This document shows, in pieces, positions 46,235 to 55,728 of a DNA stretch of 64,000 bases; within the stretch, counting starts at the first letter, position 1, and each line of letters opens with the position of its first letter. The position numbers and the translations under genes were made by a program. The notes under the pieces were generated by a model. It made no database searches, was not told the origin of the DNA, and saw only the letters and a program-made list of their open reading frames with translations. This DNA comes from Luteimonas kalidii (lineage in GTDB: Bacteria; Pseudomonadota; Gammaproteobacteria; Xanthomonadales; Xanthomonadaceae). The stretch spans positions 1 to 64,000 of the forward strand of contig NZ_JARXRO010000001.1 in NCBI RefSeq assembly GCF_029887935.1, written 5' to 3'.

Positions 46235-46999
46235 CTATTTGCTGCTGACGTACTTCTCGCGCCGGATCCGCGGGACCGGCAGCCCCGCGTCCTTGAGCGC
46301 CTCGAAGCAGGCGTCGACCATGTTCGGGTTGCCGCACAGGTAGGCGATGTCGCCCTCGGCATCGGGCGCGAACTCGGCCAGGAACTGCTGCACGTAGCCG
46401 TGGCGCACGTCGGCATGCGCCTGCGCCGAGCCGGGCTCCGGGAGCTCGCGCGAGAAACAGGGGACGAAACGGAAACCCGGGTGCGCGTCGGCGAAGGCGC
46501 GGAACTCGTCGCCGTACAGCAGTTCCTCGGGCGTGCGCGCACCGAACAGCAGCACCACTTCCGCTCCGCGCGTGGCCATCGCCTGCGCGAGCAGCGGCAG
46601 CATCGCGCGGTAAGGCGTCACACCGGTGCCGGTGCCGATCAGCAGGTAGCGACGGTTGTCGTCGGCCGGCATCAGGCAGAAGCGGCCGAACGGCCCGCTG
46701 GCCTGCACCGTGCCGCCTTCGTCCAGGCCTTCGAACAGCGCCGTCGCCGCACCGCCGGGCACGTAGCTCACCGCGATCTCGACCGCATCGCCCGGTCCGA
46801 GCGCGTGGTCGTGGATGGTCGCCAGCGAGTAGGAGCGCTTGGTGGCCGTGCCATCGGCATAGTGGAAATGCACCTGGATGAACTGCCCCGGGATGAAGTC
46901 CAGCGGCTGGCCGTCGTCGCGGGTGAAGGTCAGGTGCGCCACCGAAGGCGCGAGCATGCGCCGACCGGTGAGCTTGAGCGGAAACTGGACGATGGCCAA
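46235..46999 (-). CDS. fpr: Ferredoxin--NADP reductase
   Basis: A 254-residue flavoprotein that moves electrons between NADPH and ferredoxin or flavodoxin. FAD-binding motif RSYSLAT is near 55, the phosphate-binding GTGTGVTPYRAM near 122, and CGNPNMVD near 226. The C-terminus IRREKYVSSK is the FPR type. It is divergent from the ABC exporter genes at 47093. Confidence 0.93.
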   Translation of the reverse strand: MAIVQFPLKLTGRRMLAPSVAHLTFTRDDGQPLDFIPGQFIQVHFHYADGTATKRSYSLATIHDHALGPGDAVEIAVSYVPGGAATALFEGLDEGGTVQASGPFGRFCLMPADDNRRYLLIGTGTGVTPYRAMLPLLAQAMATRGAEVVLLFGARTPEELLYGDEFRAFADAHPGFRFVPCFSRELPEPGSAQAHADVRHGYVQQFLAEFAPDAEGDIAYLCGNPNMVDACFEALKDAGLPVPRIRREKYVSSK

Positions 47000-47092
47000 G
47001 ACGGACGTGGGACGCTCTGGCCCGGGAGCGGGCCGATGGGGCGCCTATACTAGCCCCTCGCCGCGAACCGCGGCCAAGGCCCCCACGACGGT

Positions 47093-48058
47093 ATGACCCC
47101 TGTTTCCGACCCGGCGACGGGCGCGCCCGCGCTGCGGATCCGCGACCTGCGCAAGACCTACGACAACGGCGTGCAGGCCCTCAGGGGCGTCTCGCTGGAC
47201 GTGCTGCCGGGCGATTTCTACGCCCTGCTCGGCCCCAACGGTGCCGGCAAGAGCACCCTGATCGGGATCGTCTCCTCGCTGGTGAACAGGAGTGCCGGCG
47301 AGGTCTCGCTGTTTGGCGTCGACCTGCACGCGCGGCGCGACGCGGCGATGCGGCTGATGGGCCTGGTACCGCAGGAACTGAACTTCAACATGTTCGAGAA
47401 GCCGCTCGACATCCTGGTCAACTACGCCGGCTTCTACGGCGTGCCGCGCGCCGAGGCGCTGGCGCGTGCCGAGACCGAACTCAGGCGCGCGTTCCTGTGG
47501 GACAAGGCGAAGGTGATGAGCCGCACGCTGTCGGGCGGCATGAAGCGGCGGCTGATGATCGCCCGCGCGATGATGACGCGCCCGCGCCTGCTGATCCTCG
47601 ACGAACCCACCGCGGGCGTCGACATCGAGATCCGCCGCGGCATGTGGCAGACGCTGCGCGAGATCAACGCCGCCGGCACCACGATCATCCTCACCACGCA
47701 CTATCTCGAGGAAGCCGAGAGCCTGTGCCGCAACCTGGCGATCATCGACCACGGCGTGATCGTCGAACAGGGGCCGATGCGCGCGCTGCTGGCCAAGCTC
47801 GACGTGGAAGGTTTCGTGTTCGACATCGACGGCCGGCTGCCGTCGGTGCTGCCCGCGATCGAGGGCGCCACCCTGGCGGCCAGCGACGACCACACCCTGG
47901 AGATCGACATGCCGCGCGCGATGGACCTCAACCGCGTGTTCGCCGCGCTCGACGCCGCCGGCATCCGGGTGCGTTCGATGCGCACGCGCTCGAACCGGCT
48001 CGAGGAGCTGTTCGTGCGCCTGACCGGGTCCGAGGCCCGCCGGGAGCAGGCGGCATGA
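47093..48058 (+). CDS. yadG: ABC transporter ATPase, YadG-like
   Basis: A 321-residue ATPase with Walker A GPNGAGKS (near 48), signature LSGGMKRRL, Walker B LLILDEPTAGVD and the switch His of TTHYLEEAE. The C-terminal extension of about 90 residues is typical of the DrrA/YadG group. A TATACT box at 47046-47051 may be its -10. Its stop overlaps the permease start (ATGA). Confidence 0.93.
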   Translation: MTPVSDPATGAPALRIRDLRKTYDNGVQALRGVSLDVLPGDFYALLGPNGAGKSTLIGIVSSLVNRSAGEVSLFGVDLHARRDAAMRLMGLVPQELNFNMFEKPLDILVNYAGFYGVPRAEALARAETELRRAFLWDKAKVMSRTLSGGMKRRLMIARAMMTRPRLLILDEPTAGVDIEIRRGMWQTLREINAAGTTIILTTHYLEEAESLCRNLAIIDHGVIVEQGPMRALLAKLDVEGFVFDIDGRLPSVLPAIEGATLAASDDHTLEIDMPRAMDLNRVFAALDAAGIRVRSMRTRSNRLEELFVRLTGSEARREQAA

Positions 48059-48867
48059 GCAACGGCACCGTCGCGGCCGCGGCATCGGCCGACAGCGTCG
48101 CGCGCCGCAACTGGATCGCGCTGCTCACCGTCGCGCGCCGCGAGGTGATGCGGATCCTGCGCATCTGGGGCCAGACCCTGGTGCCGCCCGCGATCACGAT
48201 GACGCTGTACTTCCTGATCTTCGGCGGCCTGATCGGCTCGCGCATCGGCGACATGGGCGGCTTCAGCTACATGGAGTTCATCGTGCCCGGGCTGGTGATG
48301 ATGAGCGTGATCCAGAACAGCTACGGCAACATCTCGTCGAGCTTCTTCGGCGCCAAGTTCGGGCGCCACGTCGAGGAACTGCTGGTCAGCCCGATGCCGG
48401 GCTGGGTGATCCTGGGCGGATACGTCGCCGGCGCGGTCCTGCGCGGGCTGATGGTGGGCGTGATCGTGCTGCTGATCGCGATGTGCTTCACCCGGGTGCA
48501 GATCCCGCATCCGCTGGTGACCTTCGCCACCGTGCTGCTGGGCGCGACGATCTTCTCGCTGGCCGGCTTCGTCAACGCGGTCTATGCGAAGAAGTTCGAC
48601 GACGTCGCCATCGTGCCGACCTTCATCCTCACCCCGCTCACCTACCTGGGCGGCGTGTTCTATTCGGTCACGCTGCTGCCGCAGTGGGCCGAGACCGCGA
48701 CCCACTTCAACCCGGTGTTTTACATGGTCAACGCCTTCCGCTACGGACTGCTCGGCGTGAGCGACGTGCCGGTGTGGATCGCGTTCGCGCTGATGGGCGC
48801 CTTCGTCGCCGGCCTCGGCAGCCTCGCGCTGTGGCTGCTGCACAAGGGCGTCGGGCTGCGCAGCTGA
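48055..48867 (+). CDS. yadH: ABC-2 type permease, YadH-like
   Basis: A 270-residue inner-membrane protein with six expected helices. The ABC-2 signature region is YGNISSSFFGAKFGRHVEELLVSPMP, and TPLTYLGGVFYSVTLLPQWA is the typical periplasmic re-entrant stretch. It forms an exporter with the preceding ATPase; the substrate is unknown. Its stop TGA overlaps the ATG of the reductase-like gene by one base, so the three genes are one operon. Confidence 0.92.
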   Translation: MSNGTVAAAASADSVARRNWIALLTVARREVMRILRIWGQTLVPPAITMTLYFLIFGGLIGSRIGDMGGFSYMEFIVPGLVMMSVIQNSYGNISSSFFGAKFGRHVEELLVSPMPGWVILGGYVAGAVLRGLMVGVIVLLIAMCFTRVQIPHPLVTFATVLLGATIFSLAGFVNAVYAKKFDDVAIVPTFILTPLTYLGGVFYSVTLLPQWAETATHFNPVFYMVNAFRYGLLGVSDVPVWIAFALMGAFVAGLGSLALWLLHKGVGLRS

Positions 48868-49826
48868 TGCGTCTGCTGGTGCTCGGCGCCGGCGCCACCG
48901 GCGGCTATTTCGGCGGCCGCCTGGCGCAGTCGGGCGCGGACGTGACCTTCCTCGTGCGGCCGGCGCGCGCACAGGCGCTCTCGCGCGACGGCCTGCGCAT
49001 CCGCAGCCCGCTGGGCGACGCCGACCTGGCCGTGCGCACCCTGACCGCCGAGGCGTCGCCGGCTGCGGCTGCGCACGCGCCGTTCGACCTGATCGTGCTG
49101 TCGTGCAAGGCCTACGACCTCGACGCCGCGATCGACGCCGTCGCGCCGGCGATGGGCGAAGGCACGACCCTGCTGCCGATCCTCAACGGCCTGCTGCACT
49201 ACGACGCGCTCGATGCGCACTTCGGCCGCGCGAACGTGCTCGGCGGCCTGTGCTTCATCAGCGCCGCGCTCGCAGACGATGGCGCGATCGCGCACCTCGG
49301 CCGCCCGGCCTCGATCACGTTCGGCGAGCGCGACGGCGGCACCAGTGCGCGCGTGGCGGCGTTCGCCGCGCTGTGCGCACGCGCCGGCATCGAGCATCGC
49401 GCGAGCGACGACATCGCGCAGGCGCAGTGGATCAAGTTCAGCTTCCTCGCCGCGCTCGCCGCCGGGACCTGCCTGATGCGCGCCAGCGTCGGCGGGATCG
49501 CGGCCGTCGAGGGCGGGACGGACGTCATGACGGCGCTGCACGACGAGTGCCTCGCGGTCGCGGCCGCCGCCGGTCATCCGGTACCGGCGCAGGCGCGCGA
49601 GACCGCACGCGCGGGCCTGCTCGACCCCGCATCCGAGGTGAAGGCCTCGATGCTGCGCGATCTCGAAGCCGGCCGCCGGGTGGAGGCGGCGCACATCGTC
49701 GGCGACCTCTGGCATCGCGCGCGAGCGGCCGGGATCGCGGCGCCGCTGCTGCACGCGGCCTGGGTGCACCTGCAGTGCTACGCGCGATCCTCCGGACAGG
49801 CGATAGAGCCGCTCGGCACGCACTGA
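48867..49826 (+). CDS. 2-dehydropantoate 2-reductase family protein
   Basis: A 319-residue NADPH-dependent reductase of the ApbA/PanE family. The Rossmann motif GAGATGGYFGGRLA opens the protein; the NADP domain has VLSCKAYDLDAAI and LPILNGLLHYDAL, and the catalytic Lys is in QWIKFSFLAA. PanE itself makes pantoate for coenzyme A. Translational coupling to an ABC exporter is unusual for panE, so a paralogue acting on another 2-oxoacid is possible. Confidence 0.85.
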   Translation: MRLLVLGAGATGGYFGGRLAQSGADVTFLVRPARAQALSRDGLRIRSPLGDADLAVRTLTAEASPAAAAHAPFDLIVLSCKAYDLDAAIDAVAPAMGEGTTLLPILNGLLHYDALDAHFGRANVLGGLCFISAALADDGAIAHLGRPASITFGERDGGTSARVAAFAALCARAGIEHRASDDIAQAQWIKFSFLAALAAGTCLMRASVGGIAAVEGGTDVMTALHDECLAVAAAAGHPVPAQARETARAGLLDPASEVKASMLRDLEAGRRVEAAHIVGDLWHRARAAGIAAPLLHAAWVHLQCYARSSGQAIEPLGTH

Positions 49827-49905
49827 CGCGGCCGCGCCGCACCTGCGAGGCCGGACGACACCACGATCGGGTACGCTCCGCGCTCCACCGACAGGAGCAA
49901 GCGGA

Positions 49906-51477
49906 ATGCGGAATTCGACGCGAGGAATGGCCTGCGCACTGGCACTGGTGCTGAGCGCCTGCGGCGCGGAGCCTGCGCCCGGATCGACGGCGGCTGCGGA
50001 TCCCGCGAGCGCACAGGGCGCTTCCGATGGCGACGCCGCCGGGGTCGATCCCGACATCGGCGCGGACGACGCAACGCCGGCCGACGCGCCTGCTGCAGCC
50101 ACCGCCGACGCCGGTACGCTGCAGGACAAGTCGGGCAACCCCGTCGCCATCGTGCCGTTCGACATCGACACCGTTCCTGTCAGCAGCGCGCCGCTCGGCG
50201 CACTGCCGTTCTTCACGCTGCCCGCGGGCTACGGGCCGGTCAACCGCCCGGACCAGCGCGCGTTCGCCCGCTTCCCGTTCCGCCTCGGCGAGGGCGTGCA
50301 CTGGGTGGAAGGCGCGAGCTGGAACAGCCTGCTCGGCATCGACCGCGACCTGGATACGGACAAGGCATTCTCGCCGCTCGAACTGCGCCGCAACCTCGAG
50401 GCCGTACTCGTCCAGGCGGGGGCCAAAGAGGTGTTCGAAGGCCCGCTGCAGCGCGATCTCTACTACGGTCCGCAGATCGAGGCCGAGATCGGGGGCGGTT
50501 TCATCGAGGGCGTGAACCTGGACGCCGACACGCCGACCACCGTGCACGTCATCCGCCAGGCGGACCGAAACGTCTGGGTGCAGCTGTCGACGCATTCGCA
50601 CGGCGCCGCGATGGTGATCGTCGAGGAACGGCCGTTCGCGGCCATGGCGCAGTGGCAGGACACGTTCCCGTACCTGGCGCTGCCGGACGGCTACGACGGC
50701 GGCAACAAGGCGGTGCAGCGCGACTTCGACATGTATCCGTTCTGGACCGGCAGCGACTTCGAGCAGGTGGAAGGCCGGACCTACGCCGCGCACGTCAGGA
50801 CCACGGAGAACGCGCAGTCCATGCACGAAGTGCGCCGCAACCTCGAGGCGATGATGGCCGAGGCCGGCGGCACGAAAGTGTTCGAAGGCCGCATCCCCAA
50901 AGAGGCTGCCGAGCGCATCACCTTCGACCAGAAGAGCTTCTACAGCGGCGCGACCGGCTTCGGCTGGGACGAATACACGTCGCAGGTGTACCGCGTCGAC
51001 CTGCCCGACGGCCGCCAGGTCTGGGTGCATGCGCGCCTGGACTATCTCGACGCCGGCTGGGTGGTCGCGGAGCGCGAGGGCTTCGTGCAGACCGCCGCGT
51101 TGCTGCCGGCCGATGCGCTGAAGCGTCAGCTCGATGCCGACGGCCGGGTCGCGATCCAGGTCAATTTCGCCACCGACAGGGCCGACATCCTGCCGGAGTC
51201 GCAGCCGCAGATCGACCAGGTACTGGCGCTGCTCAAGGCCGATCCCGCGCTGGTGCTCGCGGTCGAGGGCCACACCGACGATACCGGTACCGCCGAGCGC
51301 AACCGCAGCCTGTCCGACGCGCGTGCGGCGTCGGTGGTGGGCGCGCTCACCGGCCAGGGCATCGACGCCGCGCGGCTGTCGGCCGCCGGCTTCGGCGCCG
51401 ACCGTCCGGTGGCCGACAACGCCACCGACGAAGGCAAGGCGAAGAACCGCCGCGTGGAGCTGGTGAAGAAGTCCTGA
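49906..51477 (+). CDS. OmpA-domain lipoprotein with internal duplication
   Basis: A 523-residue protein with lipobox LSAC (C19) and an Ala/Asp-rich linker to about 75. Two related modules follow, about 99-243 and 253-393; both share a LP-GY start, a RRNLEA helix, and KEVFEG or TKVFEG. The last 110 residues are an OmpA peptidoglycan-binding domain (VNFATDRADILPESQPQID, VEGHTDDTGTAERNRSLSDARA). It likely links the outer membrane to peptidoglycan while presenting the duplicated module in the periplasm. Confidence 0.88.
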   Translation: MRNSTRGMACALALVLSACGAEPAPGSTAAADPASAQGASDGDAAGVDPDIGADDATPADAPAAATADAGTLQDKSGNPVAIVPFDIDTVPVSSAPLGALPFFTLPAGYGPVNRPDQRAFARFPFRLGEGVHWVEGASWNSLLGIDRDLDTDKAFSPLELRRNLEAVLVQAGAKEVFEGPLQRDLYYGPQIEAEIGGGFIEGVNLDADTPTTVHVIRQADRNVWVQLSTHSHGAAMVIVEERPFAAMAQWQDTFPYLALPDGYDGGNKAVQRDFDMYPFWTGSDFEQVEGRTYAAHVRTTENAQSMHEVRRNLEAMMAEAGGTKVFEGRIPKEAAERITFDQKSFYSGATGFGWDEYTSQVYRVDLPDGRQVWVHARLDYLDAGWVVAEREGFVQTAALLPADALKRQLDADGRVAIQVNFATDRADILPESQPQIDQVLALLKADPALVLAVEGHTDDTGTAERNRSLSDARAASVVGALTGQGIDAARLSAAGFGADRPVADNATDEGKAKNRRVELVKKS

Positions 51478-51486
51478 CCGCCGCGG

Positions 51487-52290
51487 TCAGTCGGGCAGGC
51501 GGAAGAACGCCGCCGCCGTCGCGGTGGTCGCGGCGGCTGTCACGGCCACGTCCTCGCCGCGGTCGCGCGCCAGTTCGGCCACGATGTGCGGCAGGAACGC
51601 CGGTTCGTTGCGGCGGTCCTTCGGCATCGGCGCCAGCGTGCGCGGCAGCAGGTAAGGCGCGTCGGTTTCCACCATCAGCCGGTGGGACGGGATGTTCTTC
51701 ACGATCTCGCGCAGGTGCGCGCCACGGCGTTCGTCGCACAGCCAGCCGGTGATGCCGATGTGCCAGTCGCGGTCGAGGTAGTCGAACAGTTCTTCGCGCG
51801 TGCCGGTGAAGCAGTGCACCACCGCCGGCCCGAGCCGGCCCTCGAACTGCCGCATGATCGCGAGGAAGTCGTCGTGCGCGTCGCGCTGGTGCAGGAACAG
51901 CGGCTTGCCGGTGTCGACGCCGATCTGCAGCTGGCGTTCGAACGCGCGTCGTTGCGCGGGACGCGGCGAGAAGTCCCGGAAGTAGTCCAGCCCGGTCTCG
52001 CCCACGGCGACGACCTCCGGGTGCGCGTGCAGCGCGCGCAGTTCGGCATCGCATTCGGCCGTGTACTCGACCGCGTGGTGCGGGTGCACGCCGGCGGTCG
52101 CGGACAGCAGGCCCGGATGCGCCTGGGCGAGCGCCAGTGCCCTGGGGGAATGCTCGCGGCTGGCGCCGGTGACGACCATGCGCGCCACGCCGGCGGCGCG
52201 TGCGCGCTCGAGGACCGCATCGCGGTCGCGGTCGAAGCTGTCGTGGGTGAGGTTGGCGCCGATGTCGATGAGCTGCACGGGATTGGACAT
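51487..52290 (-). CDS. tatD: TatD family deoxyribonuclease
   Basis: A 267-residue metal-dependent hydrolase. Metal-site residues visible are D9 (LIDIGANLTH), HPHH near 74, the Glu of VAVGETGLDY, the His of FLHQRDAHDD and VHCFTG, and the Asp of VETDAPYLLP. The enzyme trims 3' DNA ends. It converges with the OmpA lipoprotein gene with nine bases between stops. Confidence 0.94.
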   Translation of the reverse strand: MSNPVQLIDIGANLTHDSFDRDRDAVLERARAAGVARMVVTGASREHSPRALALAQAHPGLLSATAGVHPHHAVEYTAECDAELRALHAHPEVVAVGETGLDYFRDFSPRPAQRRAFERQLQIGVDTGKPLFLHQRDAHDDFLAIMRQFEGRLGPAVVHCFTGTREELFDYLDRDWHIGITGWLCDERRGAHLREIVKNIPSHRLMVETDAPYLLPRTLAPMPKDRRNEPAFLPHIVAELARDRGEDVAVTAAATTATAAAFFRLPD

Positions 52291-52473
52291 TCGAAGAGTG
52301 TGGGAGTCAGGGCGGCGACTGCCGCGACGCGTTGCGTGCGGAGCGACGGCGCAGCCTGCGGCAATGCGGTCCCCGCGTCACGCGCCGGTGGCGGACATGC
52401 GGCATGCGGACGCATCCGGCCGCAGGTCGCGCAGTCTACCGGGTGCCGGGGTACCGGCTCGTACACTGCGCGC

Positions 52474-54969
52474 GTGGACACGCCCGCCTTTCCCATCACG
52501 CCGCTGCTGCCGCAGATCGCCGCCAGCCTCGACGCGCATCCGCGCCTGGTGCTGGAAGCGCCGCCGGGTGCAGGCAAGACGACCCAGGTGCCGCTGGCGC
52601 TGCTCGATGCGGCGTGGCTGGCCGGGCGCCGGATCGTGATGCTCGAGCCGCGGCGCGTCGCTGCCCGCAGCGCGGCCACGTTCATGGCGCGGCAGCTGGG
52701 CGAGGACGTCGGCGGCCTGGTCGGCTACCGGATCCGGTTCGACTCGCGCATCTCCGCGCGTACCCGGATCGAAGTGGTCACCGAAGGCATCCTCACCCGC
52801 ATGCTGCAGGACGACCCGGAGCTGGGCGGCATCGGCGCGCTGCTGTTCGACGAGTTCCACGAACGCCATCTGGCCGGCGACCTCGGCCTGGCGCTGGCGC
52901 TGGACGTGCAGGCCGGGCTGCGCGAGGACCTGCGCATCGTGGTGATGTCGGCCACGCTCGACGGCGAGCGGCTGGCGACCCTGCTCGACGCGCCGCGCCT
53001 GTCGAGCGCGGGGCGCGCATTCCCGGTGCAGGTCGAGCACCTGCCCGCGCGGCGCGACGAGGCGCTGGAGGCGCAGGTGCGGCGCGCGGTGGAGCAGGCG
53101 CTGGCACGGCATCCGGGCGACGTGCTGGTGTTCCTGCCCGGGCGGCGCGAGATCGCGCGCGCGAGCACGGCGCTCGCGCGGCTGGACACCGACGCGGAAG
53201 TGCTCGAGCTGCACGGCGAGCTGTCGGTCGAGCAGCAGTCGCGCGTGCTGCAGCCGGCGCCGGACGGCCGCCGCCGCGTGGTGCTGGCGACCAACGTCGC
53301 CGAATCCAGCGTCACTTTGCCCGGCGTGCGGGTGGTGATCGACAGCGGACTGGCGCGCGAACCGCGCTACGACCCGAACAGCGGCTTCTCGCGCCTGGAC
53401 GTGGTCGCGATCACCCAGGCCTCGGCCGACCAGCGCGCGGGACGCGCGGGACGCGTGGCCGAGGGCTGGGCCTGGCGCCTGTGGCCGGCGTCGCAGCGGC
53501 TGGAACCGCAGCGTCGGCCGGAGATCGTGCAGGTCGAACTGGCCGGACTGGCGCTGGAACTGGCGGCCTGGGGCCATGCCGACCTGCGGTTCGTCGATCC
53601 GCCGCCGGCCGGCGCGCTGGCCGCCGCGCGCGACCTGCTGCAGCGCCTCGACGCGCTCGATGGCGACCATCGCATCACGCCCGCGGGCCGTTCGATGCTG
53701 GCGCTGGGCACCCATCCGCGCCTGGCGGCGATGCTGCTCGCGCCGCACGACCACCGCGCACGGGCGCTGGCCTGCGATCTGGCGGCCCTGGTGGAGGCGC
53801 GCGATCCGCTGCGCCAGCGCGACGACGGCTGGCGTGCACGCTGGCTGGCATTGGCCGCATCGCGCACCGGTCGCGCGGGCGATGCGCACCGCGGCACGCT
53901 GGCGACGATCGATGGCGCCGCGCGCCAGTGGCGGCGGCGCACCGGCACCCGTGAGCCGCCACCGCACGAGGTGCCGCCGCATGCGCTGGGCGACCTGCTC
54001 GCACACGCGTTCCCGGACCGCATCGCGCGCGCGCATCCGCGCGACCCGCAGCGCTATCTGCTGGCGAACGGACGCATGGCGCGGCTGGCCGACGACAGCA
54101 CCCTGCGCGGCGAACCCTGGCTGGTGGCCAGCGAGTTGCGCTTCGACACGCGAGACTCGCTGGTGCTGCGCGCCGCACCGGTCGACGAGGCGCATCTGCG
54201 ACGCGACTTCGCCTCGCACTTCGTCGAACGCGACGAAGTGCGCTGGGATGCCGACCGGCGCGCGCTGGTGGCCGAGCGCGTGCGCCGCTTCGACGGCATC
54301 GTGCTGGACACGCGTCCCGCCGGGCGCGTCGATCCGGGCCTCGCGGCGCGCGCTCTGGCCGACGCGGTGGCGGACCTGGGGCTCGATGCGCTGCCCTGGA
54401 GCGACGGGCTGCGGCAGTGGCGCGCGCGGGTGCAGTCGCTGCGCGCCTGGATGCCCGACCTCGGCCTGCCGGACCTGTCGGACGATGCCCTCCTAACCAC
54501 GCGCGCGCAGTGGCTGAAGCCGCTGTACCAGGGCCTGACGCGGCTCGATGCGCTGTCGGCAGATGGCTTCGCCGACGGCCTGCGCGCGCAGGTGGACTGG
54601 CCGCTGCGCCAGCGCGTCGACCAGCTCGCACCGGTGCGCATCGGCGTGCCGTCGGGCATGGAGCGGCGGATCGAATACGCGCTCGCCCACGACGGCTCGC
54701 CGGCGCCGCCGGTGCTCGCGGTCAAGCTGCAGGAGCTGTTCGGACTGGCCGAAACCCCGCGCGTGGCCGAGGGGCGCGTTCCGCTCACCCTGCACCTGCT
54801 CTCGCCCGCGGGCCGACCGCTGCAGGTCACCCGCGACCTGCGCGGCTTCTGGGAACGCACCTATCCCGAAGTACGCCGTGAAATGAAGGGCCGCTATCCG
54901 CGCCATCCCTGGCCCGAAGACCCCTGGAACGCGCCCGCGACCCACCGCGCGAAGCCGAGGGGCACCTGA
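52474..54969 (+). CDS. hrpB: ATP-dependent helicase HrpB
   Basis: An 831-residue DEAH-type RNA helicase. Motif I is PGAGKTTQVP (GAGKT at 32-36), Ia LEPRRVAARS, II DEFH at 126-129, III SATLD, V TNVAESSVTLPGV and VI QRAGRAGR. The C-terminal HrpB domain ends PRHPWPEDPW. The start is GTG at 52474. The role of HrpB is not settled in most species, though in Xanthomonas and Borrelia homologues affect mRNA and virulence. Confidence 0.95.
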   Translation: MDTPAFPITPLLPQIAASLDAHPRLVLEAPPGAGKTTQVPLALLDAAWLAGRRIVMLEPRRVAARSAATFMARQLGEDVGGLVGYRIRFDSRISARTRIEVVTEGILTRMLQDDPELGGIGALLFDEFHERHLAGDLGLALALDVQAGLREDLRIVVMSATLDGERLATLLDAPRLSSAGRAFPVQVEHLPARRDEALEAQVRRAVEQALARHPGDVLVFLPGRREIARASTALARLDTDAEVLELHGELSVEQQSRVLQPAPDGRRRVVLATNVAESSVTLPGVRVVIDSGLAREPRYDPNSGFSRLDVVAITQASADQRAGRAGRVAEGWAWRLWPASQRLEPQRRPEIVQVELAGLALELAAWGHADLRFVDPPPAGALAAARDLLQRLDALDGDHRITPAGRSMLALGTHPRLAAMLLAPHDHRARALACDLAALVEARDPLRQRDDGWRARWLALAASRTGRAGDAHRGTLATIDGAARQWRRRTGTREPPPHEVPPHALGDLLAHAFPDRIARAHPRDPQRYLLANGRMARLADDSTLRGEPWLVASELRFDTRDSLVLRAAPVDEAHLRRDFASHFVERDEVRWDADRRALVAERVRRFDGIVLDTRPAGRVDPGLAARALADAVADLGLDALPWSDGLRQWRARVQSLRAWMPDLGLPDLSDDALLTTRAQWLKPLYQGLTRLDALSADGFADGLRAQVDWPLRQRVDQLAPVRIGVPSGMERRIEYALAHDGSPAPPVLAVKLQELFGLAETPRVAEGRVPLTLHLLSPAGRPLQVTRDLRGFWERTYPEVRREMKGRYPRHPWPEDPWNAPATHRAKPRGT

Positions 54970-55161
54970 CGGCCTGATGCCGCGCGCAGCCCCCGGCGCC
55001 CCGATGGTGCCGACAGCCGTGGGGGTCGGCGCGAAGAACGGTGCCGGGTGCCGCGCCGACACGGCGGGATGCATCGTGCGCGCGCAGTCCACCGCTCACA
55101 TCGTGGCGACGACAGCCGGCGCAGACTGTGGCGCCATCCCCTTCGCGGCACCAGGATCCCC

Positions 55162-55542
55162 ATGAGCAGACTCGATTCGTACTCCGGCAAGATGATGGAC
55201 CTGGTCGGCCAGGTCGGCGACAGCCTGCGCACCTCGCTGCCCGGCAGTGCCGGCAAGTGGCTGCAGACCGGGGCGGCGCTGGGCGCGGCCAAGGCCGGCA
55301 CGCGCGTGGTCGGCACGCTGGTGCGGCGCAACCCGGCCGTGCTGGTCGCCGCCGCGGCGGCCGCTGGTGTGGCGTGGTACGCCGTGCACCGCCACCGGCG
55401 CAAGCAGGAGGCCAACGATGCGGTGATCGAGGGCCAGTCGCGGCGGATCGACGCGCGTCGTGCCCCGCGCAAGAAGGCGGCATCGGGCAGCGCCGGCAGC
55501 CGGCGCGCCTCCGCGCGCGCGGACACCAGCAGCAACGACTGA
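55162..55542 (+). CDS. Small basic protein with one membrane segment
   Basis: A 126-residue protein starting MSRLDSYSGKMMDLVGQVGD, with AGGA seven bases before the ATG. One hydrophobic stretch, AVLVAAAAAAGVAWYAV, at about 59-75 is followed by a strongly basic tail rich in Arg, Ala and Ser. It looks like a small inner-membrane protein with a nucleic acid- or lipid-binding tail. Family not recognised. Confidence 0.65.
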   Translation: MSRLDSYSGKMMDLVGQVGDSLRTSLPGSAGKWLQTGAALGAAKAGTRVVGTLVRRNPAVLVAAAAAAGVAWYAVHRHRRKQEANDAVIEGQSRRIDARRAPRKKAASGSAGSRRASARADTSSND

Positions 55543-55692
55543 TCCGGAACGACGGATCCGGCCAGCGTCGGGCGCCTGCCTCCCGATGCTTCCGGCACGC
55601 CCGCCGCCGGGTCAGTGGCCGGCGGGCATCGTCATCCGGACGCGGACGGATGACGCATCGATCCCCACGATGAGCGCGGTCGGCACGCCCGC

Positions 55693-55728
55693 CGCGTTCG
55701 TGCGTTCTATCGCGTTCGTGCGTTCTAT
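55693..55728. repeat. Two tandem copies of an 18-bp unit
   Basis: CGCGTTCGTGCGTTCTAT is repeated exactly twice. The second copy overlaps the stop codon of the sensor gene at 55725-55727. Confidence 0.85.
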
